Shown here one piece after another: positions 44,001 to 59,000 of a DNA stretch of 64,000 bases. The translations under genes were made by a program, and so were the position numbers. Positions within the stretch are counted from its first letter, which is position 1. Each line of letters begins with the position of its first letter. Under the pieces are notes generated by a model, which did not search any database, was not told where the DNA came from, and was given only the letters and a program-made list of their open reading frames with translations. Source of the stretch: Okapia johnstoni (taxonomy: Eukaryota; Chordata; Mammalia; Artiodactyla; Giraffidae); assembly GCA_024291935.2 (NCBI GenBank), contig CM044320.1, forward strand, positions 48,612,001-48,676,000. Reading direction: 5' to 3'.

Positions 44001-47000
44001 CCAAAAATGTGATTATCCATTTACTTACACTTTCAATGATGGGGAATGCTAGCAACATTCTAGGTTTGGCTACAGGGGGCAGGGAAATTAATCAAGACAT
44101 GGAACTTGTCTTTAAAGAGCTTTAAATTTACATTAATTTTAAAAAAATTAATATCCAAGGCAAGGAACAGCATCTGACCAGAGGAGCTGTTATCAGTTTG
44201 AAGGTGGGTAGATAACTAGGTAACTTCCAGTTTAAAAGACAGGACTTCATTGAAGAGGCAGTGTGAGAACTGGGCCTTGAAGTTATGACTAGAATTTCTC
44301 TTGGCAGCAATGAGGCAAGACTGGAAAAAGACTGCTATAGCAAAGGTCCAAGGATAAGAACAAAAGATGTATGAGTGCCTGAGTAGCTTACTCATTCACT
44401 CAGCAAACAAATATGAGGACAAACCTTTGGCCAGCTGTTATGCTGAAGCATACGAAGACAAAGACAGCAATCTAGGTCTTAGGCGAAGTAGTAGGCGATA
44501 GAACACTCAGAGCTGTGGAAAGGTAGGAGCAGAGAGGCTGGGCCGTGATCCTTCTTGCCCCTGAGCTTTATACACTATTTCCATCAGCCAGCAAGTCCTT
44601 CTGTGCCTGGCAAACCTGTTTTTCAGCTACAAAGGTGATCTCCTCTTTGTAAAAGTCTTCCCTTTGTGGTAGAATTATTCTTTTTTTTTTTTATTGTGCT
44701 CCTGTAACTTCTTTAAAAACATTTCTTCTATTAAAATATTTCACCAGGCATTAGACTGCTTCCAGCTCTGCAGAGGCTAAAGACCGTTCATCTCTGCAGC
44801 TCTGCACTTAGCAGAAGAACCTCAATACAGCTGCTGAATGATGGGCTAATATATTGATGACTCACGGGAAAGACTCAACAAGTGGGCACATGAGATTGAG
44901 ATGCAAAGTGTTACAGTAACATAGCAGCACCAACCTGGTGAATCCCTGACACCTCAATTCAGACAATCTTTAAGTAAGCTGAAAAAGCACAGTCCCTTCT
45001 TTTTTCTAAGATTTCTAACAATTTAGGTAAATGAATAATCGAGAGAGCCAGAAAGAGAATATAACAGCATGAAAAGCAAAGAAAGCCAAAAGTAATCAAG
45101 ACAGAAGTAAAAACACAAAGTTGAGTAAGCCAGAAAGAAAAGCACCAATACAGTATACTAATGCATATATATGGAATTTGAAAGATGGTAACGGTAACCC
45201 TATATGTGAGACAGAATAAGAGACACAGATGCATAGAACAGTCCTGTGGACTCTGAGGAAGAAGGTGAGGGTGGGACGTTCTGGGACAATAACATTGAAA
45301 CATGTATATTGTCATATGTAAAGCGGAACACCATTCCATGTTCTATGCATGGGACGGATGCTCAGGGCTGGAGCATGGGATGACCCAGAGGGATGGGATG
45401 GGGAGGGAGGTGGGAGGAGGGTTCGGGAGGGGGAGCACATGTGAACCCATGGCTGATTCATGTCAATGTATGGCAAAAACTACTACAATAGTGTAAAGTA
45501 ATTAGCCCCCAACTAAAATTAAATAAATTTATTATTAAAAAAAAAAAAGACAAAGTTGAGACTGCTGACACCCTTATTTATAAGAGAAAAGATGTTCCAT
45601 TCTGTGTTCCCCTAGCACACAAACATAATGTCCCAGTGCTATGAAAGTGAACGGCAAAGGTCAAGGCCATTTAACCACTACAGGCCCCAGGGCTCTCATC
45701 TATAAAAAGGTGCTATGAGCAGATGATTCCAAAGTCTATCAACTCTAACACACTGCAGCTAAACAAGAAAAAATAGAAAATAAGCAAGCAAAGAAAAAAA
45801 GCTCAGAACACTGGCAGTTTTCTTTAGGCTGTAAAAGAAAATCCTGGGAAGATGCAGCAGTTTGGTAAATAATTATCTGAGTAATTTCATCTCATTCCTG
45901 GCTACTTCACAGGCGGTCACATGAGGTCTCTTCCTGCCCCTCCCAGAGCCCTGGACCTGTGATCTTTCAGCAATGCTGAACCTACTTTGCCGCAGCTCTT
46001 CTTGTCTTTTTCTTCTGTGAGGGTTCCTCTTGGGGCTCCAGCTCTTCCTCCAACTCTTCGTCATCTCTGGCGGCAGTTCCCTCTTCTACTTCCTCCGCCG
46101 CCAGCCCTCTGTCTTTTCTTCGCAGATCCTGGGTTGGTGCAACCTGCAGATCTGCTGGATAATACTCATTGCTACAGTGAAAAGAGAGTGATATGAGACA
46201 GATATCCTAAATGCTTGTGACATATGTGTACCCCCAGTTCATAGACTCACACACAGAAGAAACACCAGAGGTCCCTTAGTGGAGGTCTTCTACAACATTT
46301 AAATTCAGCCTCTCTTAAGGACCTTATTTGACAAGTCAATCACTAACTGCAGAAGAGAGCCCGCTTCATTTTACACTGTTGAGAATAACTGAAATGTCTA
46401 TTTTGGACTAAGCTGAAATCGGCCTCCCTATCTCTGGAACCACAACTCAGGGAGAGTGTGTAGGGGTAGATTATATTACAGTATTTAGACCATGCTGTAT
46501 GTGTATCCCAGATACACTGTTTTGTGGATGTCCTTTCAAAAAGAGTGCCAAAACAAATTCCAGTCCTCCAGGTATGGCCTGGTAAGACGGGGGGACTATC
46601 AATTCTGTTGCTTTTGAGGGAAGTCACAATATGACACAGACTCGAATGGAATGTCCAGGCAATGAAAATCAGTAATGCTTTATGTTTTGGCTCCTCTAAG
46701 CTTGTGCAGTTGGTATTCATATGTGTTCTTATTGAATTCTATCCCTTAAATTTTGGTACACTGTTGTAGGTAACTAATACTACCTTGAAGACTATTGTTC
46801 AGTGCATTACTTTTGTGCCACTTTGGTTCATTCATCTAACAATTATTACTATGTTGTCTATTCTGCGCATGACGCTGGGTTACAGATGTGAGGAAACTGA
46901 TCAGACTGACTTTAAAGTCCTCACTGAAAAATATACTGACACACGTTTGAAGATAGCATCCTACAAACACACCTTAAAGACATATACTACAGGTTAATAC

Positions 47001-50000
47001 ACTACACCACACCTGGAAGGCTGAGACACTACCATGCTCAATGTTGTATTCTTAGCTAGCAGGATCTTCCCCTTAATAAATTAAAAAAAAAAAAAAAAAG
47101 AAAGAATGAATGAATGAACAAAGTTTCTCTGTCCTTTACAAACTGTACCATCACTATTTAAAAACATCGATATTATACTCTCAACACTCAATTAACCAAA
47201 TGACATATTTTTAACCATTACCTCCAAGCACAGTATGCTCACTTACTCATTTACTAAATAAGATAATTCATACAAAGCACTTATAAGAGTGTCTAAGACA
47301 CAGCAAGTAGTCATTAAATGTCACCTATTATTAAGACACTGTTTCTATTGTTAGTCATTCATTCCTGCTGCTGGTTTGGGGCTTCTTAGAAAATGTTTAC
47401 AAGGGATTCACAGTTAGTACTACTATCAAATTATTTGAAACATATTTAGGAGTGTAAATGTATAACCCCCCAAAAGTAAAAGCCCATAATGTATTTCAAA
47501 GCCAGACTTTAAGATGGCTCTTGGGTTTTCCATTAGTTTGACTCATCTATCAAGATATTGGTTATAGGTAGTAAGTGCCAATTAATCTTAAACATTTTTT
47601 AAAAATTGTATCTTTTCAGTCGTTGTCTTTTTAAACTCAGAGGCTCACTTCCTGTTACAGCCTCCTCTCTCCATCCCCACCCCCACAGTACCTAGTCCTG
47701 CTTGAGGTAGATGTTTACATGAGGCTAAGGAGTAATTTACTTCTTTACGGAAAAACTTAAAAATCAACATGACAGTAACTTCATATCCTACTAACACCTG
47801 TAATACCAGCTTACATAGGTACAGCTCCTTGAAATTCACAAAACAACTGATAAACATTACTTTACATGATCTTCAAAACAAGGAAAGGAAGCTAAATGTC
47901 ACTGTTCTCGTTCTAGAAATAAATTAAAGCCCAAAGAGTGAAAAAGAGAAAATGATTACACTACTACCACCATATCTATTGACCTGTGTGCATCTTTGCT
48001 TGTAACCTTTCCCAGAATGAATTATTCACGCAAACCTTTTTATTTATGCATGGGATCCTTTCTTCTCGTACCTATTCAAAGACAGGGCTCTAGCGATTTT
48101 ATCCCCTCTGGCATGACTAATTTCCCCTCCCTTCTGGATCACTCACGCCAGCATTACATACACAGAGACCGTTGAAGTTAAACAGCAACACCACCAAAGG
48201 CCCTCTTTCCGTTCCCACACTTCCTTCCACCTATGTCTGCTTCCTTTCTACAAGAACTGTCCATACTTGCTGTTTCCATTTTTCTTCTCCATTTTCTCCT
48301 TAGTCCATTTTAATCATACTTTCATCCCTATCAGATTAACCAAAACAACTCTAGTTAAGGTCAATTCTAAAGCCAAAAGTCAATTCTTATTCTTCATCTA
48401 ATTGATGTCTTAAGAGATCTGATTCCACTGATTACTTTAAGGAATACTGAGTGGTCTTAGTTCTTCTATTACTCTTTCCTGGCCTCCTATGCTGGTTCCT
48501 TAACCTCTGAATATTGCAGTCGGTCCTTGGAAATCTTTTCTCTCTACATTTATACCCCAGGTGTGACGTCACTCCCTATCTCATAATTTTAAAATCCATC
48601 CATATACTGATGAGTCTCAAATTTATTATCTTAAAACTAAACATTTGCTTTGAACTTTAAACACCACATTCAACTGTCTACTTGAAATCTCTACTTAGAT
48701 GTCTGTATAGTATTCCAAACTTAATATGGCTTTAAAATGAAACAAAACAACTCTTGATCTTCCGCACAAATTGGCAAACTTCTGCAATTCTTCCAATCTC
48801 AGTCAATGGTTAACTTTCTTCTTCCAGTTGCTCAGGCCCAAAAAAACCTTATAGACATCCTTAATTTCTCCCTATTTTCCTTCCTGCATACCCTCCACCT
48901 CTCACAACCCCCATCCTACATGTAATGCTAGCAAGTGCCTCAGGTTAATTTAATTTAGTTGCAATTCTTCAAAAAGTATCTTTTTACATTGAAATCTGAA
49001 AAGTGTCAAGAATTCAACTACGTCTCACCGTCTGCATCACCCCCACCATGGTCAAGTCACCATCATTTCTTGCACAGATTTTTGCCATCTCCCAACTCTC
49101 CTCCCCAGTCCCTCTGTTCTCACCACTTCTGTCTCACAGTCCATTCTCAAAACAGAAACCAGAAAAATCCTCGAGAAAAGTTTAGTTGTGTAATCCTTGT
49201 TTAACTTTCCCAAAGGCTTTCTATTCCACTGACAATAAAAACCAAAGTTTTTACTGTCACTTAAAAGCCCCTACACAAATTAATTTTCCTGTTAAATTTT
49301 TTGCTCTCATTTCCAACTACTTTCTTCCTGGATCACCCTGCTGTTCCTTGAAAAGGCTGGCAGGCTGTGTTCTGTGGCCTGCCTAACCCAACCCTACACC
49401 ATTTTCCCATGTAACAAAATGTTAACGGAAAACTTCCTTTGATTGACTAGTACTGTTCTATATTCCGCACACCTTATCTTTAGCGTTTTAAAGCAATCTG
49501 ACTCTCACAGAGCAGATCTAGTCAAACAGTGCTCCAGAAAGTTCTTGTTATTCTTTGAGAGCACATTCCTCAGCATCATGAGAAACATTCAAGAGGTTCA
49601 AAACAGAGCGGCTGGGGTTGAGTTACCTGAAAGTACTTTTAAGCTCTAGGCAGGCAAAAAAAACAATGGATAATAGGGCAAGAAATAACAAGGCCATTGT
49701 GCATTGATCTAAGTCAGTACGGCCTTTCTTACTTTGCAATTTGGAATTTTTTATTAACACCATTTATGAGCTGGTTAGATTTTGATTCATGTAAGAACAA
49801 GTGAACAAAACTAGTTTATTTGTTATCCACAGAGGCAGTGCTTTAGAGATGTGCTAGTGATTTGAAAAGATGACAGATGTTAAGAACTCAGCCAATCTGG
49901 GAATTTCACTTTGTACCTTCTCTTCCTCACACCCTATTAGGGACATATTCCTAGGGAAGAACACTTACTTGATAAATCTCAAGAGAAGTGGGGCAAGTTC

Positions 50001-53000
50001 CCTGGACCGTGGCTCTACCCTTTCTGGGAATTTTGCCAGAGCTCGCCAGAGCAAAAAACGAAAATTGGTGTGGTCTAGTCTTTCCTGAAGGTCAGTTTTC
50101 AATGTCAACTGCTTGTGATAAAGAGTTCCAACGTTTCCTTCCTGAGTCTGCTCCCAATTTTCATCTCCAATAGACTTCTCCTCATCTCTTGTGTCATTCT
50201 GCAATTCTTTCTCTGAAAGAAAAAAGGTCATCATAACCACTAGAGAAATGTTACTAATAACATCTGCTCTATGTATTTCTTCCAGTGGGGGAATTTCCTT
50301 CTCTAGTAATAAACAATAAACCATATCCAAAGGTTATTAAAGATAATATATTTCTCATTTCTGTTTCCCAATTTCATGTGTAATTAAGCAACAGAAATTA
50401 GGGAATTCCCTGGCTGTCTAGTGGTCAGGACTCTGCCCTTCCACTGCAGGGGGAACAGGTTCAACCCCTGGTTCAGGAACTAAGATCTTGCAAGCCCCAC
50501 AGCATGGCCAAAAAATAATTAAATAAACAATCATTCCCCCCACTCCTCAGTTCTCTCCTTTAATCCTTTACATACCAGCATGTGTAGCTGCTTTTTCTAG
50601 ATGCTCATAGTAGACTTTCCAAAACTGCTTGTTTTCCATTTCATGTGCATGGGAACTAAGAGTAAAGATCATAAAACAAATATGTGGTATAGGTCTTATT
50701 TTGAGAGATCTCATAGGGAAAAAAAAAAGTAAAAAAGGATATAACTAAAATATTAAGTTATCCCTGAATGTGGGTCATAAGCAACTTCTGTACTTCTTAT
50801 TTTTTCAAAATGCTTGTACTACTTAGAACTAATAGATAGGGTTTTGAGAGGGTACACATATTTTCAATCTGACAAAAAGTCAGAGTAGACCACCTGAAGA
50901 CAAATGCCTGCAAAAGAAAAGATTTCTACAAATGAGGCACAACATATGCATTTTTCATGTGATTATGACAGTCCTTTTTAGAATTAAAGGGTTTTGGATA
51001 CTAGATAGCAAAGGTTTTAAAAAGTCCTTATTTTTAAATTAAAGTTTGGCTCAATGATTTAACATATATATAAATAAAATTATGTAATTATTATAATTTT
51101 TACTTTTATTATAATTTTACTGTTACTATAAAAAAAATCAATAATACAGACATGCAACATAAAGTAAAAAGAGAAAGTTTCTCAAAGTGATTTCAAAGCA
51201 CAGAGAAACATATAAAAACACCTGACTTGTCAAACACTTGGTATGAGATAGAATAATTAATGTTTATTTTTTACTTCACCTTGTCCCACAATGTCTTTAA
51301 GGTAACTATAAATAGTCATTTAAATCACACCCTGGAGTATAATACTGGCTCCATCATTCAGCAGGAATGAAAGCACAACAGCTTCATCCATTTCATCCAG
51401 GCTTACCTTATGAGTTCAATAACAGGGTCCCAGAGAGCACTGAAGTTTACATACAACATGCCTAATAAATAACGAAGTGGCACCTGCAACCATAGAGAAC
51501 TAGTTCAGATCAGCATCAAAATGCAAATATCCTGACTTAGGACAACCTGAGGTTTGGAAGGAAGCTTGTGTTTTAAGAAAAAATCTTCTAGGTACCAATT
51601 CAGATTTCAGTTACAGTAATTTTCCTCCTCTCCCCAAAATGTCACTGACTATTCAACAGAAAAGAATCACTAAAGCAAACATGGTATTCCAACTCACTCC
51701 AGATGTTTATGCAAGAAGAATGTATCTGAATAAACAGATATGACTCATGATTAAAATCATTCCTAACAAACACTGCCATCACCTGACAAGACAAAACATG
51801 AACAGTAATCAGGAACGTACAGGTGCCTAAGAACCCAGCACAGTACTCTATGAGTGGCAGCTGAGGCTTCATAAGCAAGATATGTGAGTTCTTAAGATTA
51901 TATATTCAGAGTTTAGTTCAGAGGATCTGAAGTCTTCTCAGTCCCTCTTGGAATGACAACCATTGTCACCAGCATCCCAATGTGCTCAGGAAGCATCATG
52001 CAACATAGTAGTTTCACTGTTATTTGGGGGTGGTGCTTGTATCTACTTTAGCAGCAGAATCCATTTCCAAGTGAAACATAACATAGGACATACAAAACAA
52101 GTCAAGAACAGAACTGCTCTGACAGAAAGGGGAATGCCTCCACTTGGCCTTCTTCCCAAAGGGATCATGATGTATCATCAAGGGTCATGTACAGAAAATG
52201 CCTCATAGAAAAGGTAGAGGGCTGACATCCTGCTGCATTGAAAAAATCTGGAGGTGAGTTGCAATTCAGTCGCTAAGTTGTGTCCGACTCTCTGCAACCC
52301 CATGAACTGCAGCACACCAGGCTTCCCTATCCTTCACTATCTCCTGGAGTTTACTCAAACTCATGACCATTGAATTGGTGATGCCATGCAACCAAGAGAC
52401 TCTCAAGAGTCTTCTCCAGCACCACAATTTGAAAGCATCAATTGTTTGTATCTGGCTGTTAACTTGACATTGCTCCTCCTGCTGCCACCTACTATTTATC
52501 CTCACACGTGTGTGTGCTTAGTCACTCAGTTGTGTCTGACTCTTTGAGACCCCATGGACTGTAGCCCACCAGGCTCCTCTGTCCATGGGGATTCTCCAAG
52601 CAAGAATACTGCAGTGGGTTGCCATGGCCTCCTCCAGGGGATCTTCCCAACCCAGGGATCGAACCCAGGTCTCCTACATTGCAGGTGATTCTTTACATCT
52701 GAGCTACCAGGGAAGCTCCCTTATCCTCACATACTATACACATACTCAGGAGAAGGGAGGATAATAGAGTACTGTTACTATTGAAAAGGCTGCAGTCATT
52801 TAACTCAAAACACTGAAGAGAGCTGGGAATTTATTTAAATTCTTTTTTAAAAATTCTTATTTTTAAATATTCTCTCCACTTTTCTTTTGGAGACTACTTG
52901 GTATACTTCCCTTTTATAAAAAAAGCTAGCTAGGCCGATCTTAAAGTATAAATTAAATAATAAAAAAAAGTGTTTTACCTCCTGTAACAGCCCATCAGGG

Positions 53001-56000
53001 ACTGCAGACTGCACTACATCATGCCTGAGTTTTCTCAAATGAAGAAGCTTCTCTCTGTAATCGTTCACAGTGGCTGGCACGAGTTCTGCCTGGCGCAGTA
53101 TAACAAAGACAGACTGACGCTCTGAGAGCCCATCATCCTGAACAACCACAGGAAACCAAGAGGAAGGTCAGTGCTTTTATTTTCCAAAGAGTATCAAATG
53201 TGCACAGAAGTCTAAAAGATAAAAACTGGCATATATTACTGTTTTAAATTAAATAAGTAACACATTTTTGGAGTAAATGATTCTTTCTTCTTCACACTAC
53301 TTACTTTTTGGTCAGTAATTTATATTTAAGGTCTAGCACAGGTATGAAAAGTAAAAAAATCTCTAGACTGGCAACATTTGTCAAAATAAAGCAAATGTAT
53401 AAATACTTCCACTGTACAATTCTACTTCTAAGTAGAAGTAATTTCTACTTCTGGAAGCAGTCATTTGCATTACTGTACAGATATCTGTGTATACAGCAGT
53501 ATTATTGGGAATGATGAAAACTACCAATAACCCACCTAAACATCCACCGAGAGAGAACTGATTAAATACAACATTTTAAACTGTGGGGCACTATTCAAAC
53601 TTCAAAAGAAATGAGGTAGGGCTGGAGGAACTGATATGGAAAACCCTGCATGACACCATTTGTTTAAATTATATAAGTATGTACTAAATTATATACATAT
53701 GTACAGAAAGTCTAACAGTCACCAAGTAACTGGATTTTCAGTGATGGCCTTACTGAAGGGGTGGGAAGAAGAATTACAATTATTTTCCCTTCAAATTTTG
53801 TGATAAATATTTACACAGTATTTGAGTTTTCTGCAAAATTATCATTTTAGGAAAAAATATATCATATTACATTTTTTTTAAGTTATCCAAAATGAACAGT
53901 TAAAATACCTCCATTAATTCTGGAAGCCGAACCTCAAAGTGGTTTAGGATCCTTATTGTCAAAAGTCGAATCTACAGAAATTAAAAGGCATGTTTCAAAC
54001 TCCAGAGTTGAAACACAGAAAGAAACTGATAGTCAATGAGAGCTAGAGTTAAGTTTCATGGAATTATAAACGATAATACCTACCACTTGTCAGAATAATA
54101 CATGTTTATCCTATTTCTTATTCTATATTCTAACACCAACCAATACCTTACTCAAATGGTCCATGGTACAATTAATGACCAGATTAGACTGAGAAGATAA
54201 CGAAACCATAAAACCATGCTCATAAAACCATGTTGTTTCTTTGAACTATGACACTATGCTAAGTCGCTTCAGTCGTGTCCGACTCTGTGCGACCCCATGG
54301 ACAGCAGCCCACCAGGCTCCTCTGTCCACGGGGTTCTCCAGGCAAGAATACTGGAGTGGGTTGCCATTTCCTTCTCCATGACACTATGAGCATCTTTATA
54401 AATAAGTGCAAAGATTCTGACTGAACTTCTAATTCCACTGAAATTAGTGATCCTTATTTACAAATAACATGTTCAGGTATTTCTAAACACCTGAATGAGC
54501 AGCAGAATCACCTAGAAGAAGACTTTGAAAAATCATGTAGATATTTTATTTCCACCCTATGCCTGCTGAATCAAAACTTGGGGCTGTGGGGACCCAGAAT
54601 CTATATTTTTAGTAAGCTCTTCAATTAATCCTGCTATAAACAGCTTGTAGGTCAGTGTTTAGGAATCACAGCTTTAAACAGAAATCACCTCAAAGCAGCA
54701 TTTCCTGATTAAGGAGCTCTGACAACCCCTGGCAATACAAATAAAAACAAAAGATGAGAGGCAGAGAATACACCACAAAACCATAGTACCTTGGATATAC
54801 CAGTCGAAATGTTTGCTTGTAACTTGGGAAATAATTCCATTAAAGCTTCCTCTGAAAGTGGCCCCCTGCAGCCACATAAGGATAATCTCTGATAATAGAG
54901 ATCAGCCAACAGCAACACAGACGGCTCCAAAGGAAACGTTCTGCAACGAGATATTTATTAGAGCCCAAGTGTGCCACACACCCCAAAGAAGTCAGGCTAT
55001 ACTAGAAACCACAGAAGATTATCACTGATGATGGAAATGTAGGACAGAACAGGTAAAAGTTATATGTGGACATTTAGCATCACTTAAGACATGAAGAATC
55101 TGAGGCTCAGCAATAGTGAGTCACACGCTCAAGGACAGACACACAGCCAAGCGGAGGCAGAGGCAGGATTACAATACTGTATTGTGACTGAAGTCCAATT
55201 CTGTCTTTTCAGCAATAAATGAAAATGACATATGGGAGGATATGCAATATTTGTGGGGTGTTTCCCATGTGCCAGGCACTGAACTATGAGGGAAGAGGTA
55301 CAGAGCAGGGGCCGGCACACCAGCTCTGGGGTAGCGTAGTCAGCCCATCCCTATCAGCGATGGAACCCCAAATAAGCCACTTAACCACTGTGTACTATCC
55401 TCCAACAAATATCTATTGAGTGTCTACCATGTACCAGTGACTTTTCCTAGACATAGCAGGAAACCACGGAAAAAGCCCCTTATTCTAATAGCAGAACGTA
55501 GCCCACAAGTAAACAATTAATGACAGTGGTGAGGATGATGGACAAAAACAAATGGGGAAAGGAGGCTGGACTGAGAAGACTGGTGTGGGGGAGGGGGGCA
55601 GGTGAGGGGTGGTCACAGAAGGCAGAAACTGAAGGAAGTCAAGAAGTGAGCTGCAGGACACCTGGAAGAAAAGCATTCCAGGTACAGGGACCAGTGATGC
55701 CAATTCCCAGATAGGTGTGCCTGCCTATGTGAGCAGAACTGAGGCAGCCACTCCAGCTGGAACAGACTGAACAAGGAGTGACAGGGGATGAAGTCAGAAG
55801 CCAGGGCTAAGATTACAGAGCCCCAAGGAACAACCATGAGGACTGTGGATTTCATCCCGCGGTAGCTGGATACCACGAGAGCAGGGTTTCTGAACAGCGG
55901 CTCCACTGTCATGTGGACCAGGGACTTCACCGTAGGCCCGTACTGTGCACTGCAAGACGCTCCTCCACCCACCAGACTCCACTGGCAGCCCCCAGCTGTG

Positions 56001-59000
56001 ACAATCAAAGAGTCTCCAGAATTGCCCCTGGCTGAAATTCACTGTGTCAGAGGGTTGTTGGCAAGAGTGACATGTACTCTTTCAACTGAAAAGAATTGCT
56101 GTTGATGGGTACAAAATGGACAGCAGCAAGGCCAGGATGGAAGCAAGGAACCTTGTTAGGAAGCTACTGTCATCATCAGATGAGAGATGGTGGTTCCCAC
56201 CAGGGCGGCAGTGGGTACTGAGCACCTAGGATTCTGGATTTACCTAAGAATGTTTTTTGGGTTGTGCTGGGTCTTCACTACTGCACGGGCTTTTCTCTAG
56301 TTCCGGAGAAGGGGGCTACCTTAGTTGTGTGCAGGCTTCTCATTACGGTGGCTTCTTTTGTGGACCATGAGCTCTAGGGCACGTGGGCTTCAATAACTGC
56401 AGTTCCCAGGCTCCAGAGCACAGACTCAGTAGCTGTGGCTCATGGGCTTAGCTGCTTCACAGCATGTGGGACGTCCCCAAATCAGGGGCTCAAACCCATG
56501 TCTCCTGTATTGGCAGGCGCATTCTTCATCACTGATCCACCAGGGAAGCCCCTGAATTTATTTGAGATCTTTAGTTTTCCCTTTTATAATGTGAACAGTA
56601 CCTCTAGTTCAGGGAGTTGTGAAGATTACATTAATTAACATACAGAAAGTACTCAGAAGATTGACCAGCACATAATAAAAATACAATAAATGCAATTCGC
56701 AGTTATCACTGCACTCAGGGTTTGATTCAATCTCCAGGAGGGAAATACTGCCATTCCCTTTTGAGAATAAAGTGGAGATGAACTAACTAAAGGCTATCGA
56801 GCTGGTAAGTAGTAGAGACAAGGTTCAAATACAGGTTGTCCTGGCTGTGAAACCTCTGGCTTAGCCAATAACCAGCCCACACCCAGCACAGAGGTCTCCA
56901 CCTGCAACTTTTACAACTAGAGCTTTCATTGCCACCCTCCAAGCTGATCCACTCCTGTTAGAGGTTTCCAGGCCTCCAAGACTAAGAGCACCTGCCTGGG
57001 AGGCCAGCTGGCCTTCTGCAGGGGACAGACAAACCCTACTCTGTTATGAGTGCCTTTCTGTTTCAAAACCTCCACAGATGCCTGAAATTCTTCCCACCAA
57101 AGAACACAGTGTGAGAAGTTTGATGATTTTAAAAAAACAGTGGTGGTGGGGCAACATATGTAATATGATAAGTAGGATAATAGCAAATTCTCTCCTTAAA
57201 GGAATTTAAGGCAATTCAATTAACAATAGAGACAGGGCTGCCTTGCCCAGATTGTATTATTGCAGTAAATCTCCAAACGGGTCTCCTTTATCCTCCTTCA
57301 GTCTCTTCTCAATACAGCTGCTGGAGTGATCCTGCTTCAGCCTGAGTCACTCCCCTATCAAAAAACTCCCCCCATGGCTTTCCCTTTCACTCACGTGTAA
57401 AAGCCAAGGTCCTGCGATGGCCAGAAGTCAAACTCTGCCTGCAACCTCCACCTCTCCTACCACCCACTCCTAGCTCTGCTCAGGGACAGTGGCTCCCTGA
57501 TGCTCTGGTCAGGCATCTGCATGGAGTCCCAGCACTCATATCTCCCTCAGGTCCCCAACATCCCCACGGCTTACTCCCTCACTGCTTCTGTGATTCTGCT
57601 CAAATGTCCCCTTCTTCGTAAGGACTTCCCTCGTTAAAAATCCTATTGTTCCCAACCTCCAGACTTGCCCTATCCCGACTTTAATACTGTCTAACAGGCT
57701 ACATATTTTAAAACATGTAGTTGTTTATTTTGTTTAGTATATCTTCTTGCTAGTGTGTTAGCTCCATGAAGGCAGGGAATTTTGTGTTTCATATACTGTG
57801 TCTCCCAGTGCCTAGAGGTGGGTCTGGTATATGAGAAAAGCAGTAACTATTTACTGAATGAAGTAAATGAACAAATGTATTTTTTAAAAGCATGGAGATA
57901 AATTGGATTAGACTCCGGAAACAGAAGCAAACCACTAGATTTTCAAAGGGCCAAATCTTTAGAAGGGGAGCTAAGCTGAGCAGTTAATGGCTCCCAGTAG
58001 TGGCCCTGTGTTATGACTCAAATCAAAATAAACTTAAGAGACCAAAAACTGAATTGTTTAGTATATAGTGAAGGACCACAGGGGAGTTTGCTAAATGTGT
58101 AAAGCTGAGAAAGATGTGAAAGAAGCACAAATGTATATGCTGGAACCACTGTGCTATGTCATGTGATTGACATTATATACCCACTACACTCTGTGATACT
58201 ATAAATTTACATGCACAGTACAACACCTTTTACAAAGATGAATCGTCTTTAAAGACTGTATCTGAAATGTTCTTATTTTAACTGAAATATTTAAATCTAT
58301 AATAAATTTGCTATGTGAATACAGCTCAGGTAAAAAATAGACCCAAGATTTCACAAACACAGAAGCCTATATATCTGATTCATCATCAAGCTGAATGGAA
58401 GGTATGTCTACTCACAATACTAAGTTCTTCACACGTTCCACAGGAACCAAATGAAGAAGTTCAGAAGATTCTTCCAAACTTAGCAGAGTATTTACAGCTT
58501 GACAAAGAACAAATAAGTTTCCTAAAGGCAGAAAAACAGGAAAGACCACATTATTCATTTCTTTGATACAATAACTATCAGACCTCTCATTTATCTACCA
58601 CTTGGTATTTATACAGAGTTCCTAAATTAAAGTGAATCTGTGCCTTCTCAAGGATTTTCTGTCAAATGTCAGAATGTAACAGTAAGGAACTAAAAGAGGT
58701 TCCAAGTCTTACATTTTACCTTTCTTAAGAGAAAAATATATTCAGAAATAGAGAGTAAAAATGTATGTTCCCTTCAACTGAGATGAGAAAATTCAATGGT
58801 TCAACTGACTGGCATTATCAAAATTAGAACTTTTGAGAATAGACTAAGACTTTCCAAAAGCTAAGAAATTATCTTTGTATAAAACTCGAGTTTATTTTAT
58901 GACTCCAATTTATAAGAAATCACATATCTAATGGCTACTATCTATAATCCACTTAATTTCTCATCCTAGATCAAAGGTTGGTAAACTATGACCCACAAGT

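Noticed and set aside
44959..45339. 126-codon minus-strand open frame with hydrophobic stretches
   Set aside because: It is mostly antisense to the bovine L1 3' end; the apparent membrane segments come from T-rich composition.
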